Positions 44,392-53,803 of a stretch of DNA of 64,000 nucleotides are shown one piece after another; the stretch's first letter is position 1; every line of letters starts with the position of its first letter. The translations under genes were made by a program, and so were the position numbers. Source of the DNA: a bacterium (GTDB lineage: Bacteria > Zhuqueibacterota > Zhuqueibacteria > Residuimicrobiales > Krinioviventaceae); contig JAKQIY010000034.1 of NCBI GenBank assembly GCA_029561455.1, positions 62,001-126,000 of the forward strand, read 5' to 3'. A model generated the notes under the pieces. That model was not told the origin of the DNA. It was given only the letters and a program-made list of their open reading frames with translations, and made no database searches.

Positions 44392-45945
44392 ATGAAAACA
44401 GAAAATCATCATAAAGAGTTACTGAATAGCTCTGAGGTTGCAATATTCTCTGATGAAAATTGTCATTATTCAACAATTCCGCCTTTTCATCCCGGGACGA
44501 TGTACCCTGAGTATATGTTTGGTGATGCTAATACTGCTATAAACCAACACAAAGTCGATGCTTATCATGCTGTAAGAGAGATATTCCGGTTATTGGAATA
44601 TGATAAAAAACATTATAACACCAAAACCTGGAATCCATTAAGTGAAATTATAGAGCCCGGGCAAACGGTGGTAATAAAACCGAACTTTGTTTTGCATTTG
44701 AATTACGCCGGGCATGATATTTTTTCAAGTCTTACCCATCCCTCGATCATCCGGGCTGTTGCCGATTATTGTTATATTGCTTTAAAAGGAACTGGCTCCG
44801 TTTCAATTGTTGAAAATCCGCAAATGGATTGTGATTTTAATGAAATTGAGCGCCTGATGTCATTAAGATCTTTGACACAATTTTATAAACAAACGGCCGG
44901 ACTGGATTTTAAAATATATGATACCCGACGCTTACAATGTAAAATGGCTCTTAATAAAGGGTATTACCCTGCTGAAAGTTTTATTTATAATGATAAAGCA
45001 GATCCGGCTGGTTATGTGACCATTGATCTGGGCATGGATAGTTTCCTTGACAGGCTGTCGGGTATTGAAAATCTGTATGGCGCCGATTATGACCGAAAAT
45101 TTACAGTAGAAAACCATACCAATGGTGTGCACAAGTATTGTGTTTCCAGATCGATATTGAAGGCCGATACCGTAATATGTATACCCAAAATGAAAACCCA
45201 TAAAAAGGTTGGAGTTACCCTGAATATTAAATTACTGGTCGGAATAAATGGTGATAAAAATTACCTGGCCCATTATCGTGTTGGTTCACCCAATAATAAA
45301 GGTGATGAGTATCCCGATCAGTTGCAAAACACCACAAAAGCCAGGCGTAAAATATACAGGTGGATGTACGATCATTTATTGACCAAGCGGCGCCCATTTT
45401 TTGACAAATTATTCTTATCAATAAAATTCATTGAAACACAAGTAATAAATTTCCTGCGCCTAGTTACCTTTCGTAAAAAGAAAGCGATAGCAGAAAAAAT
45501 CGGTGGCGGTAACTGGTATGGTAATGATACGGCGTGGCGCATGTCTGCAGATTTATCGAAAATACTATTATATGCAAACAGTGAGGGAATAATGCAGGAA
45601 AAACCACAACGTAAGGTTTTTTCTATTATTGATGGTATTGTTGCCGGGGAGGGCGACGGCCCAATGTCACCGGAACCAAAGCATGTTGGTACACTTGTCG
45701 CCGGAAAAAATATTTTAGCGGTCGATACTGCTGCTGTAACATTTATGGGTTTTGATTATAAAAAAATTAAAATGCTGGCTTTATTGTGGGATAATAAAAA
45801 ATATCCGATCACCCGTTTCCCTGTTTCCGACACTTACATTTACTCCAATGATGAATCATTAGCCGGGAAGAGAAGCGACACTTGTGAAAAGTATCAATTC
45901 AAACCGCACAAGAATTGGGTAGGGCATATTGAAATCCGGCAATGA
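44392..45945 (+). CDS. DUF362 domain-containing protein
   Basis: 517 residues of the DUF362 family (PF04015), function unknown. Recognisable blocks: GQTVVIKPNFVL near 88, SIIRAVADYCY near 120, ICIPKMKTHKKVGVTLNIK near 262, and DGIVAGEGDGPMSPEPK near 415. Unlike many DUF362 proteins it has no ferredoxin-type cysteine cluster. It starts one base after the CapK stop, implying a shared function in glycan modification. No signal peptide or membrane segment is visible, so it is cytoplasmic. Confidence 0.82.
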   Translation: MKTENHHKELLNSSEVAIFSDENCHYSTIPPFHPGTMYPEYMFGDANTAINQHKVDAYHAVREIFRLLEYDKKHYNTKTWNPLSEIIEPGQTVVIKPNFVLHLNYAGHDIFSSLTHPSIIRAVADYCYIALKGTGSVSIVENPQMDCDFNEIERLMSLRSLTQFYKQTAGLDFKIYDTRRLQCKMALNKGYYPAESFIYNDKADPAGYVTIDLGMDSFLDRLSGIENLYGADYDRKFTVENHTNGVHKYCVSRSILKADTVICIPKMKTHKKVGVTLNIKLLVGINGDKNYLAHYRVGSPNNKGDEYPDQLQNTTKARRKIYRWMYDHLLTKRRPFFDKLFLSIKFIETQVINFLRLVTFRKKKAIAEKIGGGNWYGNDTAWRMSADLSKILLYANSEGIMQEKPQRKVFSIIDGIVAGEGDGPMSPEPKHVGTLVAGKNILAVDTAAVTFMGFDYKKIKMLALLWDNKKYPITRFPVSDTYIYSNDESLAGKRSDTCEKYQFKPHKNWVGHIEIRQ

Positions 45946-45965
45946 ATAATAACCAGGAGTGATTA

Positions 45966-47255
45966 GTGATATCAATTTCCAAACTTTCAGCTATTAAAAA
46001 GACACCCTGGATATTTAATATTGTCAAAGTATTTTCCGGAGATATAATTACAAAATTATTAGGCGTTATCATTTCTCTGATTTTGATCCGTACTTTAACA
46101 ATTGACGATTACGCCTATTTTACAACCTTTGATGTTATGTCCCTCTGGCTGCCCAGTTTGTTTGGCGGGGGAATAAATACGGTCATGATTCGTTATTCGG
46201 CCGAACAATATTCTGTAACCAAACAGCGAACTGTAAATCTGTTTTTATTCAATTTTCTATTCCAGATTTTTTTATATGTGATTTTTGCTTTAATCTTTGT
46301 TATGTTTTTAGATAAGTTTATGATGTTACTCTTTAAAAGTCTGCAATATAAAAATTCTTTTTTTTATGGTATAATCGGAGGATTTGCAATATTGCTTTCT
46401 AACGCCAGCCTGGCAATTTTCCAGGCTGAAGAAAAATTTTCCAAATTAATATTCAGGAACTGGCTAAAGCAGCTTTTAAATATTATATTTATCGGTACAT
46501 TATTCTGGTTAGGTTATCTGAACTTTAGCCTGGCCGCGGTATCTGTTATATCTGTAAATTTTCTTATATCTTTTTTAATTATATATTATGTTTTCCGGGA
46601 TTATAATTTTTTTGAGTTATTAGCTCATCTCAAAGAGTTTTCCAATATTTTTAAAAAATTTGTCACATCATCGGGCTGGTTGATATTATATTTTTTTACA
46701 CTCAGTTTGATGTCTAGAATTGACGTTCTCATGTTAACCAAATTTTCTCCCAAAGAGGAATTGGCTAATTATGGCGTAGCTTTAAAATATTATTCTTTAG
46801 CTTTGCTGATATTGAACTCGATTAATATAGTCTTGCTCCCCAGGTTTGCCAATATCAGTATGCAGGAAGAATCCAGGCAAGTTCAATTTGTCCGCAACTG
46901 GATAAAACATACACTATGGATAATTATCCCCGTATTAATTTTTGCTTTTTTTGGTAAAGGACTTTATGTATTTATTAATGGCGCTCAATATGCAAAATCA
47001 TTTAATATATTTCTAATATTCACTTTTGGAGTATATTTAAGCCTTATGTTTAGTCCTATTGTAAATGTATTAATTGCAAGAAAATTATATAGCTTTTTAT
47101 TCTTTGTTTCACTTGTTGCTCTTGTATCAAGTTATTCATTGTGTTATTTTTTAATACCTCATTGGGCAAGTTATGCCGCTGCTACAATAGCTATTGGTGG
47201 GCATGCCCTAATAAATATAACAGCTTTTATTAAGATAGTTAAAGAAAAGATATAA
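45966..47255 (+). CDS. Wzx-like oligosaccharide flippase
   Basis: 429 residues with about 12 hydrophobic segments and the polysaccharide-synthesis MATE/MOP family architecture. The N-terminus shows FSGDIITKLLGVIISLILIRTLTIDDYAYFTT, and a middle block SRIDVLMLTKFSPKEELANYGVALKYYSL is typical of family members. It moves lipid-linked repeat units across the inner membrane. The start is GTG 45966 with CAGGAG just upstream. Strongly AT-rich. It precedes the heparinase-family gene. Confidence 0.88.
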   Translation: MISISKLSAIKKTPWIFNIVKVFSGDIITKLLGVIISLILIRTLTIDDYAYFTTFDVMSLWLPSLFGGGINTVMIRYSAEQYSVTKQRTVNLFLFNFLFQIFLYVIFALIFVMFLDKFMMLLFKSLQYKNSFFYGIIGGFAILLSNASLAIFQAEEKFSKLIFRNWLKQLLNIIFIGTLFWLGYLNFSLAAVSVISVNFLISFLIIYYVFRDYNFFELLAHLKEFSNIFKKFVTSSGWLILYFFTLSLMSRIDVLMLTKFSPKEELANYGVALKYYSLALLILNSINIVLLPRFANISMQEESRQVQFVRNWIKHTLWIIIPVLIFAFFGKGLYVFINGAQYAKSFNIFLIFTFGVYLSLMFSPIVNVLIARKLYSFLFFVSLVALVSSYSLCYFLIPHWASYAAATIAIGGHALINITAFIKIVKEKI

Positions 47256-47302
47256 TAATTGTAAAAATATTTTTATTCAATTATCCGGTAATTTTTTATT
47301 AT

Positions 47303-49132
47303 ATGAAAATAAAAAAAGTATTTATAATTAGTTCCTATTTGAATTTTATAAAAAAATTATCTCTTCAAATTCGTATTTCAATATTAAAAATCAGCATGTA
47401 TCAATCTGTACCGGTAACCATGATTTGGAATGTAAAAATTGAAAGAAGAGAGCCTGGTTTTTTATATAATGAAATAGGAAAAATTTTCAACGTCTCTATT
47501 GATATGTCTGATATCTCTTGGCATAAAGATTATATTTCAGATTTTGAATACCCACACAAACGTTTTGATAAAATATCAATTAGCGATTGGTTTGATCAAG
47601 GTATTGATGTCAAATTTCCCTGGGAAGTATCCCGTTTTTATTTTGCCATCCCTTTGGCGCAAAATTATTTGACAACACATGATAAAATATTTTATTTAAA
47701 GTTCAAAAAGTTAGTATTGGATTGGATAGATAAAAATCCTTTTCTTTATGGTGTTAATTGGCTATGTACCATGGAAGTGGCAATACGGGCTATAAACTGG
47801 ATTGTGGCAGTTAATTTATTTAAAGAGTTGTTCAGCCGGGATAAACAATTTCAGCAAATTTTATCCAAATCACTGGTTCAGCATACCGAATATATTGCGC
47901 ATTTCCCTGAACGGGGACAAAACGGTTTTACAAATAATCATACAACTGCCGATTATACCGGGCTGTTATTTCTGGCCTTAACATTAAAGGCTCATCCTAA
48001 ATCAGGTAAATGGCTGCAACAAGCACAAAACGGCTTGATCGAGTGTATGGATAAGCAGGTTTATGGAGATGGCGTTAATTTCGAAAATTCAATTCCTTAT
48101 CACCGCCTGGTTGCGGAATTGTTCGGTTTTAGCGCTGTACTTTGTTTAGCGAATGATATTAAATTACCCGCAAAATATTACTCCAGTTTGTTCAAAATGT
48201 TTGAATTCACCGCTGCTTATATTGATAGCAACGGCAACGCTCCACAAGTTGGCGATAATGATAGCGGACGGGTATTGATTTTTCATAATGCGAATGAACA
48301 GGATCATTCCTGCCTGCTGGATTTGGGGGAACATATTTTCGATTATCATTTTTTATCGCAGTGTAATAAAAGAAATACTCATTTTATAAGCTGCCTGCCC
48401 TCTATTACCTGGATCAAACCGGAATCAATTCAGGTTATGCCCCGTCCAACCGATACCAGCATGCAATTTACTGAAGGTGGATATATAATTTTAAAAGCCA
48501 GACCATTCCAGGTTTTTTTCTGCTCTTTTCCCAATGGTAGGTATGGTAAAACCGGACACAGTCATCTGGATATTGGCAGTGTATGTATGTCGATACTGGG
48601 GCAGCCTGTTCTGGTCGATCCCGGTACTTTAACTTACACCCGTTCTAAAAAAGACCGGGATCAATTCCGCGCTTTTAACTATCATAATGTATCTATAACT
48701 AAAGAGTATCAAAATTTCTCAAGTAATGGTTTTTTTGCATTAAAGATCGATAATAATTCTCAGTTATATCATTTTTCAAACCATGAAATAAATTTTGGAT
48801 ACAATTATTTTAATTCAAATATTAAAAGAAGAATTACAATCGAAAATGATGCTATGAATATTATTGACAGGTGTGATCATGAATTTATAACGTTATTCCA
48901 TTTGCACCCTGACATAAAAATTATCAAATCGTCTGAAAATGATATAGTAGTTGATTTGAATTTGTCGAAAATGATTCTTATATTGCATTCCATGAATGCG
49001 ATGGCAATTGAAAAATATCTCTATTCTCCGGCTTATGGAGCCGCGATACCCGGTTCAAAAATAATTATATCCGGGCAAAGCGAGATAGCCCTTGAATTTA
49101 AAGTTATGGTAAACAAAGATAAAGGTGTATAA
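47303..49132 (+). CDS. Heparinase II/III-family protein
   Basis: 609 residues. The N-terminal alpha/alpha toroid contains PWEVSRFYFAIPLA near 106, NWLCTMEVAIRAINW near 147 and NHTTADYTGLLFLAL near 212; the C-terminal beta-sandwich begins near 390 with the catalytic-region block GRYGKTGHSHLDIGSVCMSI and ends in DRCDHEF. The family are polysaccharide lyases acting on uronic-acid glycans. No signal peptide is evident, although the first 30 residues are hydrophobic and basic. In exopolysaccharide loci such proteins may trim or modify the nascent chain. Its stop directly abuts the wzy start. Confidence 0.87.
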   Translation: MKIKKVFIISSYLNFIKKLSLQIRISILKISMYQSVPVTMIWNVKIERREPGFLYNEIGKIFNVSIDMSDISWHKDYISDFEYPHKRFDKISISDWFDQGIDVKFPWEVSRFYFAIPLAQNYLTTHDKIFYLKFKKLVLDWIDKNPFLYGVNWLCTMEVAIRAINWIVAVNLFKELFSRDKQFQQILSKSLVQHTEYIAHFPERGQNGFTNNHTTADYTGLLFLALTLKAHPKSGKWLQQAQNGLIECMDKQVYGDGVNFENSIPYHRLVAELFGFSAVLCLANDIKLPAKYYSSLFKMFEFTAAYIDSNGNAPQVGDNDSGRVLIFHNANEQDHSCLLDLGEHIFDYHFLSQCNKRNTHFISCLPSITWIKPESIQVMPRPTDTSMQFTEGGYIILKARPFQVFFCSFPNGRYGKTGHSHLDIGSVCMSILGQPVLVDPGTLTYTRSKKDRDQFRAFNYHNVSITKEYQNFSSNGFFALKIDNNSQLYHFSNHEINFGYNYFNSNIKRRITIENDAMNIIDRCDHEFITLFHLHPDIKIIKSSENDIVVDLNLSKMILILHSMNAMAIEKYLYSPAYGAAIPGSKIIISGQSEIALEFKVMVNKDKGV

Positions 49133-50563
49133 ATGCTTGCCGTTAACCGAAATGCTGTGGTATATCCATTTTTATTTTTAATTATACTCATTTTTGCATT
49201 ATTTTTAAGTTATTTGTCTGTAAATCTCAATTTAAATGTTATGGTTAGCATCAGTTTTTTGGTGCTATTTGGGATATTATTTTTATTTTACGAGCCCAAT
49301 GTTTACATCTATCCCTTAATTTTTTATGTTATAACTGCCCCTTATAGTGTTATGCTGATTGATGCTATATCGCCAATTACCGGCAGAAACCTGATTAATG
49401 GTTCACTTGGCCTGATAATTTTTCTCATGTGGTTTGTTGTAATTATTAAAGATAAGCAGCTTTTTACAAAAATGGGCAATATCGGCAAGTTGATGCTCGG
49501 TTATTTTTTATTGAACGTTCTGTTTCTATTCGTGTTAACGAAAGAACTTGATGCCGGCAGGAAAGCCATACAAAGCGAACAGCTTTTATTGTCCTTTTAT
49601 TTTTTGGGGTTGGTATATTTTACCAGTGAAAAACGGGTGGTAACTTTTTTTAAGATTGTTTTGATATTTTATATTTTTAATATTTTGTTCGCTCTCTATC
49701 AGCAAATTATAGGCCTGCCCGAGTTTCATAAAGAATACTTGTATAAAACCGCCGGCACGATTGCTTTTTATGATGAACTGGATTATTGGACCGGACAGAT
49801 TTATTATAAAGTTTCCGGGTTTAGTAGTTGTAATTACGATCTGTTTTATATACTCACCATGTTGTCAATTATAATACTGTCCGGTTGGCATTATTTTAAA
49901 GAAAAGCTTGGTAAGGCTATAATTGTGATCTTTATGGTATCTTATGCTTTATTATTATTTTTGACCCTGGAACGGGGCCCCATCATGATGTTTGCGGCAT
50001 TACCCCTGGCTTTTATCAACCGAAAACGTAAATTGGCATTATACTTGTTTTTGTTGATATTTTTTGTTTTATTCATTTCCTACCTGGAACCGATCCTGAC
50101 TTCCTATGGTTCAATGCGGCTAACACGACTTGCTGAAATCACTCATCCCCTGGAAGATACCACCATGAACTATCGTATGGAAAACCGTTATGCCTTTTCA
50201 ATACCATTGATCTTTAAAAGCCCTTTCGGTGTAGGTTTGGATCATGAACTGGCTTTAACCGCCCACAACAGTTATATCAAAGTATTTTTACAATTGGGCT
50301 GGTTAGGCGGAATTTTATTTCTCTATATTATCTATTCTTCTCTCCGCCTGTGTTTTAAGAATGCCAAACTAGTGGACAGCCTGGAACATAAAAATTTAAT
50401 CTATGGTATCGCGGCGGCTCTTGTATCCATGCTGCTTATCGGTATTCCCAATATCCCATTTTCAAATGATTCCGGTATTTTTTACTGGCTGTTTTTGGCA
50501 ATGGTGGTCAAAATGCCCGTTATTACCCGGGATAAGCCATATCTTGATAGAGTTATGCAATGA
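49133..50563 (+). CDS. O-antigen polymerase/ligase-like membrane protein (Wzy)
   Basis: 476 residues with ten or more hydrophobic segments and one large extracytoplasmic loop (about 190-235). The Wzy_C/O-antigen ligase region is visible as RGPIMMFAALPLAF near 283 and, near 380, the AHNSYIKVFLQLGWLGG block that marks the family. It joins repeat units in the periplasm. The ATG abuts the heparinase stop, and its own stop overlaps the next gene by 4 bases (ATGA), indicating translational coupling. Confidence 0.87.
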   Translation: MLAVNRNAVVYPFLFLIILIFALFLSYLSVNLNLNVMVSISFLVLFGILFLFYEPNVYIYPLIFYVITAPYSVMLIDAISPITGRNLINGSLGLIIFLMWFVVIIKDKQLFTKMGNIGKLMLGYFLLNVLFLFVLTKELDAGRKAIQSEQLLLSFYFLGLVYFTSEKRVVTFFKIVLIFYIFNILFALYQQIIGLPEFHKEYLYKTAGTIAFYDELDYWTGQIYYKVSGFSSCNYDLFYILTMLSIIILSGWHYFKEKLGKAIIVIFMVSYALLLFLTLERGPIMMFAALPLAFINRKRKLALYLFLLIFFVLFISYLEPILTSYGSMRLTRLAEITHPLEDTTMNYRMENRYAFSIPLIFKSPFGVGLDHELALTAHNSYIKVFLQLGWLGGILFLYIIYSSLRLCFKNAKLVDSLEHKNLIYGIAAALVSMLLIGIPNIPFSNDSGIFYWLFLAMVVKMPVITRDKPYLDRVMQ

Positions 50564-51828
50564 AAAAGGTATTAATTATAGCCTACCATTTTCCCCCGTC
50601 CAATGAAGTGGCCATTCACCGGGTTCTACGCATGGGCAAGTGGCTGCCGAACTATAACTGGATACCTGTGATCCTGACAACTGAGAGTGGTTTTTTTTAC
50701 CGCAATGACGAAACAAACCGGAATATGAGCAATAAATATTTCAAGCATATTTATAAGGTCTCATCCCTGCTTGAAAAAATGATCGTCAAAAATGGTCATT
50801 TGGTTAAAAAAAACCGGTTTGCCAAAGCTATCCGTTTTTTTTTAAATAATATCCTCATCCCCGACCGCTATGCTTTATGGTATAACCCGGCAGTAAAAAA
50901 AGGCCTGGAAATTATTGAAAAAGAAAAAATTGATGCAATCTGGGCTACTCTTAACCCATATACATCCGGTCTGGTCGGCGCTGCCCTGCATAGAAAAACC
51001 GGTGTTCCTTTGCTGATCGATTACCGTGATCCATGGACTTTGAGTGAATTTCACCGGCAGCATTTTATTAAACAAAAAATTAATACTTTTTTTGAAAAAC
51101 ACATGCTCAAAGCCACATCGGCAATTAGCGCCACTTCTGAACCGATGCGACAACTTTTTATTAAAAGTGATTACTTTCCTGAAGAGAGCTCATTTGTTTT
51201 AACCAATTGTTATGATGAAGAGCTGCAATATGTTAAAAATAATAATGAAATAATTTCGTTGCCTAATGATAAAATAAATATTACCTATACAGGTACTTTT
51301 TACAAGGATAGACAACCATTTACTTTTATCGAAGGAATTAAAGAATTATTTTTTGAAAATCCGGAATATGTAAATAAGATCAGGATTAATTTTGTTGGAA
51401 ATATAAATAATGATGAAATAATCTCATTTTGTAAAAAACATGACATTATCAGTAATTGTTATTTTGAATCAGTACTACCCTATACTAAAGCAATTAAATT
51501 TCTTCTGGAATCTGATATCTTGTTATTATTAAATGGAGTCGCAGATTTCAATGAAATTTTTATTCCCGGTAAACTTTTTGATTACCTTGCAGTTAAAAAA
51601 CCAATTTTATTTATTGGTGGTAATGGCGCGCCGGCAGAAATTATTAAAAAATGCAATATTGGAGAATGTTGCACACATGATAAGACTGCAATAAAGAATA
51701 GTCTTTTGAAAATTTTGGAAAGAATAAACAAGTATGATAATTATCATACAAACAATTCTGAGCTTAACAAATATAACGCTAGCGCAACTACCTTAAAATT
51801 AGTTAATATTTTTGACTCTATTATATAA
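50560..51828 (+). CDS. GT4-type glycosyltransferase
   Basis: 422 residues with GT-B fold. The N-terminal YHFPPSNEVAIHRVLRMGKWL and LIDYRDPWTL near 154 are typical of GT4 relatives from O-antigen and capsule loci. The C-terminal half has ITYTGTFYKDRQPF near 243, and KLFDYLAVKKPILFIGG near 337 with the nucleotide-sugar-binding region after it. Donor and acceptor cannot be told. It overlaps wzy by 4 bases. Confidence 0.85.
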   Translation: MKKVLIIAYHFPPSNEVAIHRVLRMGKWLPNYNWIPVILTTESGFFYRNDETNRNMSNKYFKHIYKVSSLLEKMIVKNGHLVKKNRFAKAIRFFLNNILIPDRYALWYNPAVKKGLEIIEKEKIDAIWATLNPYTSGLVGAALHRKTGVPLLIDYRDPWTLSEFHRQHFIKQKINTFFEKHMLKATSAISATSEPMRQLFIKSDYFPEESSFVLTNCYDEELQYVKNNNEIISLPNDKINITYTGTFYKDRQPFTFIEGIKELFFENPEYVNKIRINFVGNINNDEIISFCKKHDIISNCYFESVLPYTKAIKFLLESDILLLLNGVADFNEIFIPGKLFDYLAVKKPILFIGGNGAPAEIIKKCNIGECCTHDKTAIKNSLLKILERINKYDNYHTNNSELNKYNASATTLKLVNIFDSII

Positions 51829-51870
51829 AATATATCTTTATAAAAGCCAAGTTAAGGTCTGTTTTTCATT

Positions 51871-52974
51871 ATGAAAATACTTTATATTATTAATGGTTTG
51901 GATATTGGCGGTTCTGAGAATTATGCCATTTCTTTATTAAATGGTTTTTATAATAAAGGGATTAAAGTCGCTTTAATTATTCTCTCGAATAAAACAGCAT
52001 TGAAACATAGACTGAATCCAAATATTCCTGTATATATCTACCCCAGGCAAAAAAAGCTAGATTTCTCAGTAATTAAAAGGATTCGCCAGGTAATTATTGC
52101 AGGAGAATATAATGTTATTATTTCCTCTTATATTTTATATACGAGGTTAGCTCTTTTAAATACCCAAATCTTAACATTATATCCGGTGCATATAACACAA
52201 GAATTAAATATAAAAGAATTTATCCTAAATTATATTGATTTTCATCTAAAGCGGAAAAATGAGATTTTCCTTACTACAATAAATAAACAAACCGAGTATC
52301 TTGTTAAGCATTATTATTTGAATAAAGATTTTTTTACAATGATATTTAATGGAGTTGATACTGATAAATTTACTTATTCCCCAAATGATTTTGACAGGAA
52401 AAGTTTTTTAATAAAAGCCGGAATAAACCCTGAACATATTATAATATTAAAAGTAGCAGGTTTTAGAAAAGAAAAGCGTCATATAGACGCAATCAATGCT
52501 TTTAGCAAATTGTCAATACTATATAATAATATCTCCTTGGTGATAGTTGGTGATAATAGAATTGAATTATATAACCAACTCAAGAGTTATATTAGTGATA
52601 GTAAAATAAAAAATGTGCATCTCTTCCCCAATCAACTTGTTCAAGATATTCGCTTTTTTTATTGGGCTTCCGATTTTTTTGTGTTAACTTCCAATAAAGT
52701 TGAAACTTTTTCTATTTCTGCACTTGAGGCAATGTCTACCGGTCTTCCATGCGTTCTCACGGATATTGGAGGCGCTGCAGATATTATTCATGAGGGAATT
52801 AATGGTTACTTGGTCAAACCGGACAATATTGAATCAATTCAGAATGGTTGGACCAGAATGATAAATAATTTGCAAAACATTGATAAATCAACAATTAGAA
52901 AATATATTATTGATAATTATTCTATCGAAAGATCACGAAAAGCTTTTTTAAATGTAATAAATAATCATCTGTAA
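51871..52974 (+). CDS. GT4-family glycosyltransferase
   Basis: 367 residues, classic GT4 pattern: INGLDIGGSENYAISLLNGF at the N-terminus, IFNGVDTDKF near 162, VAGFRKEKRHIDAINAFSKL near 190 and VETFSISALEAMSTGLPCVLTDIGGAADII near 274 containing the E-x7-E motif region. Cytoplasmic or membrane-associated, adding a sugar to the lipid-linked repeat. Very AT-rich. The specificity is unknown. Confidence 0.9.
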   Translation: MKILYIINGLDIGGSENYAISLLNGFYNKGIKVALIILSNKTALKHRLNPNIPVYIYPRQKKLDFSVIKRIRQVIIAGEYNVIISSYILYTRLALLNTQILTLYPVHITQELNIKEFILNYIDFHLKRKNEIFLTTINKQTEYLVKHYYLNKDFFTMIFNGVDTDKFTYSPNDFDRKSFLIKAGINPEHIIILKVAGFRKEKRHIDAINAFSKLSILYNNISLVIVGDNRIELYNQLKSYISDSKIKNVHLFPNQLVQDIRFFYWASDFFVLTSNKVETFSISALEAMSTGLPCVLTDIGGAADIIHEGINGYLVKPDNIESIQNGWTRMINNLQNIDKSTIRKYIIDNYSIERSRKAFLNVINNHL

Positions 52975-53026
52975 ATTTAATATTTTTGATATTTAAATAA
53001 AATTACATTTTATAAGTGAAAATAGT

Positions 53027-53803
53027 ATGAAAGTTTTGATTCTTGCCGGCGGTTTTGGCACCCGGTTGAGTGAAGAAACGCAAAATATTCCCAAACCGAT
53101 GGTGACTATCGGGAATAAACCCATACTGTGGCATATTTTAAAAGGTTATTCTTTTTATGGTTTTAATGAATTTATCATTTTACTGGGTTACAAAGGATAC
53201 GTGATAAAGGAATATTTTGCCAATTATTTATTACATCAGAGCGATGTAACGATTGATTTGCAAAACAATAAAATTCAGGTTTTGAACAACCAGAGCGAAT
53301 CATGGCAGGTTACTTTAATCGACACCGGTCTCGATACAATGACCGGGGGAAGAATAAAGCGGGTTGAAAATTTGCTTGACAATGAACCCTTTATGTTGAC
53401 CTATGGCGATGGTGTGGCGGATATAAATATTAAACAGTTAGTAGAGTTTCATAAAAACCACAAGAAAATTCTGACCATGACCACAGTACAACCGGAAGGA
53501 CGCTTTGGTTCAGTACAAATTTCTGAAAACGAAATTGTGACTCAATTTAATGAAAAACCAAAAGGGGATAATGCCTGGATTAATGGCGGCTTTTTTGTCT
53601 GTGAGCCGCGGGTGCTCGATTACATTACCGAAGGTGATAAAACCGTCTTTGAACGCAAGCCGCTGGAAGATTTGGCGCTAGCCGGAGAATTGGTCGCCTT
53701 TAAACATTATGGCTTTTGGCGTCCAATGGATACTTTGAGAGATAATATCTTGTTAAATGATCTTTGGAACAAAAATCAGGCAAAATGGAAAGTATGGGCA
53801 TGA
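53027..53803 (+). CDS. rfbF: Glucose-1-phosphate cytidylyltransferase
   Basis: 258 residues, the normal length of RfbF/DdhA. It makes CDP-glucose from glucose-1-phosphate and CTP. Nucleotidyl-transfer motif LAGGFGTRLSEETQNIPKPM at 6-25, LTYGDGVADI near 124 for metal binding, GRFGSVQI near 158 and FKHYGFWRPMDTLRDN near 225 are diagnostic. Its stop overlaps the rfbG start (ATGA), so the two enzymes are made together. It opens the CDP-6-deoxyhexose branch. Confidence 0.94.
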   Translation: MKVLILAGGFGTRLSEETQNIPKPMVTIGNKPILWHILKGYSFYGFNEFIILLGYKGYVIKEYFANYLLHQSDVTIDLQNNKIQVLNNQSESWQVTLIDTGLDTMTGGRIKRVENLLDNEPFMLTYGDGVADINIKQLVEFHKNHKKILTMTTVQPEGRFGSVQISENEIVTQFNEKPKGDNAWINGGFFVCEPRVLDYITEGDKTVFERKPLEDLALAGELVAFKHYGFWRPMDTLRDNILLNDLWNKNQAKWKVWA

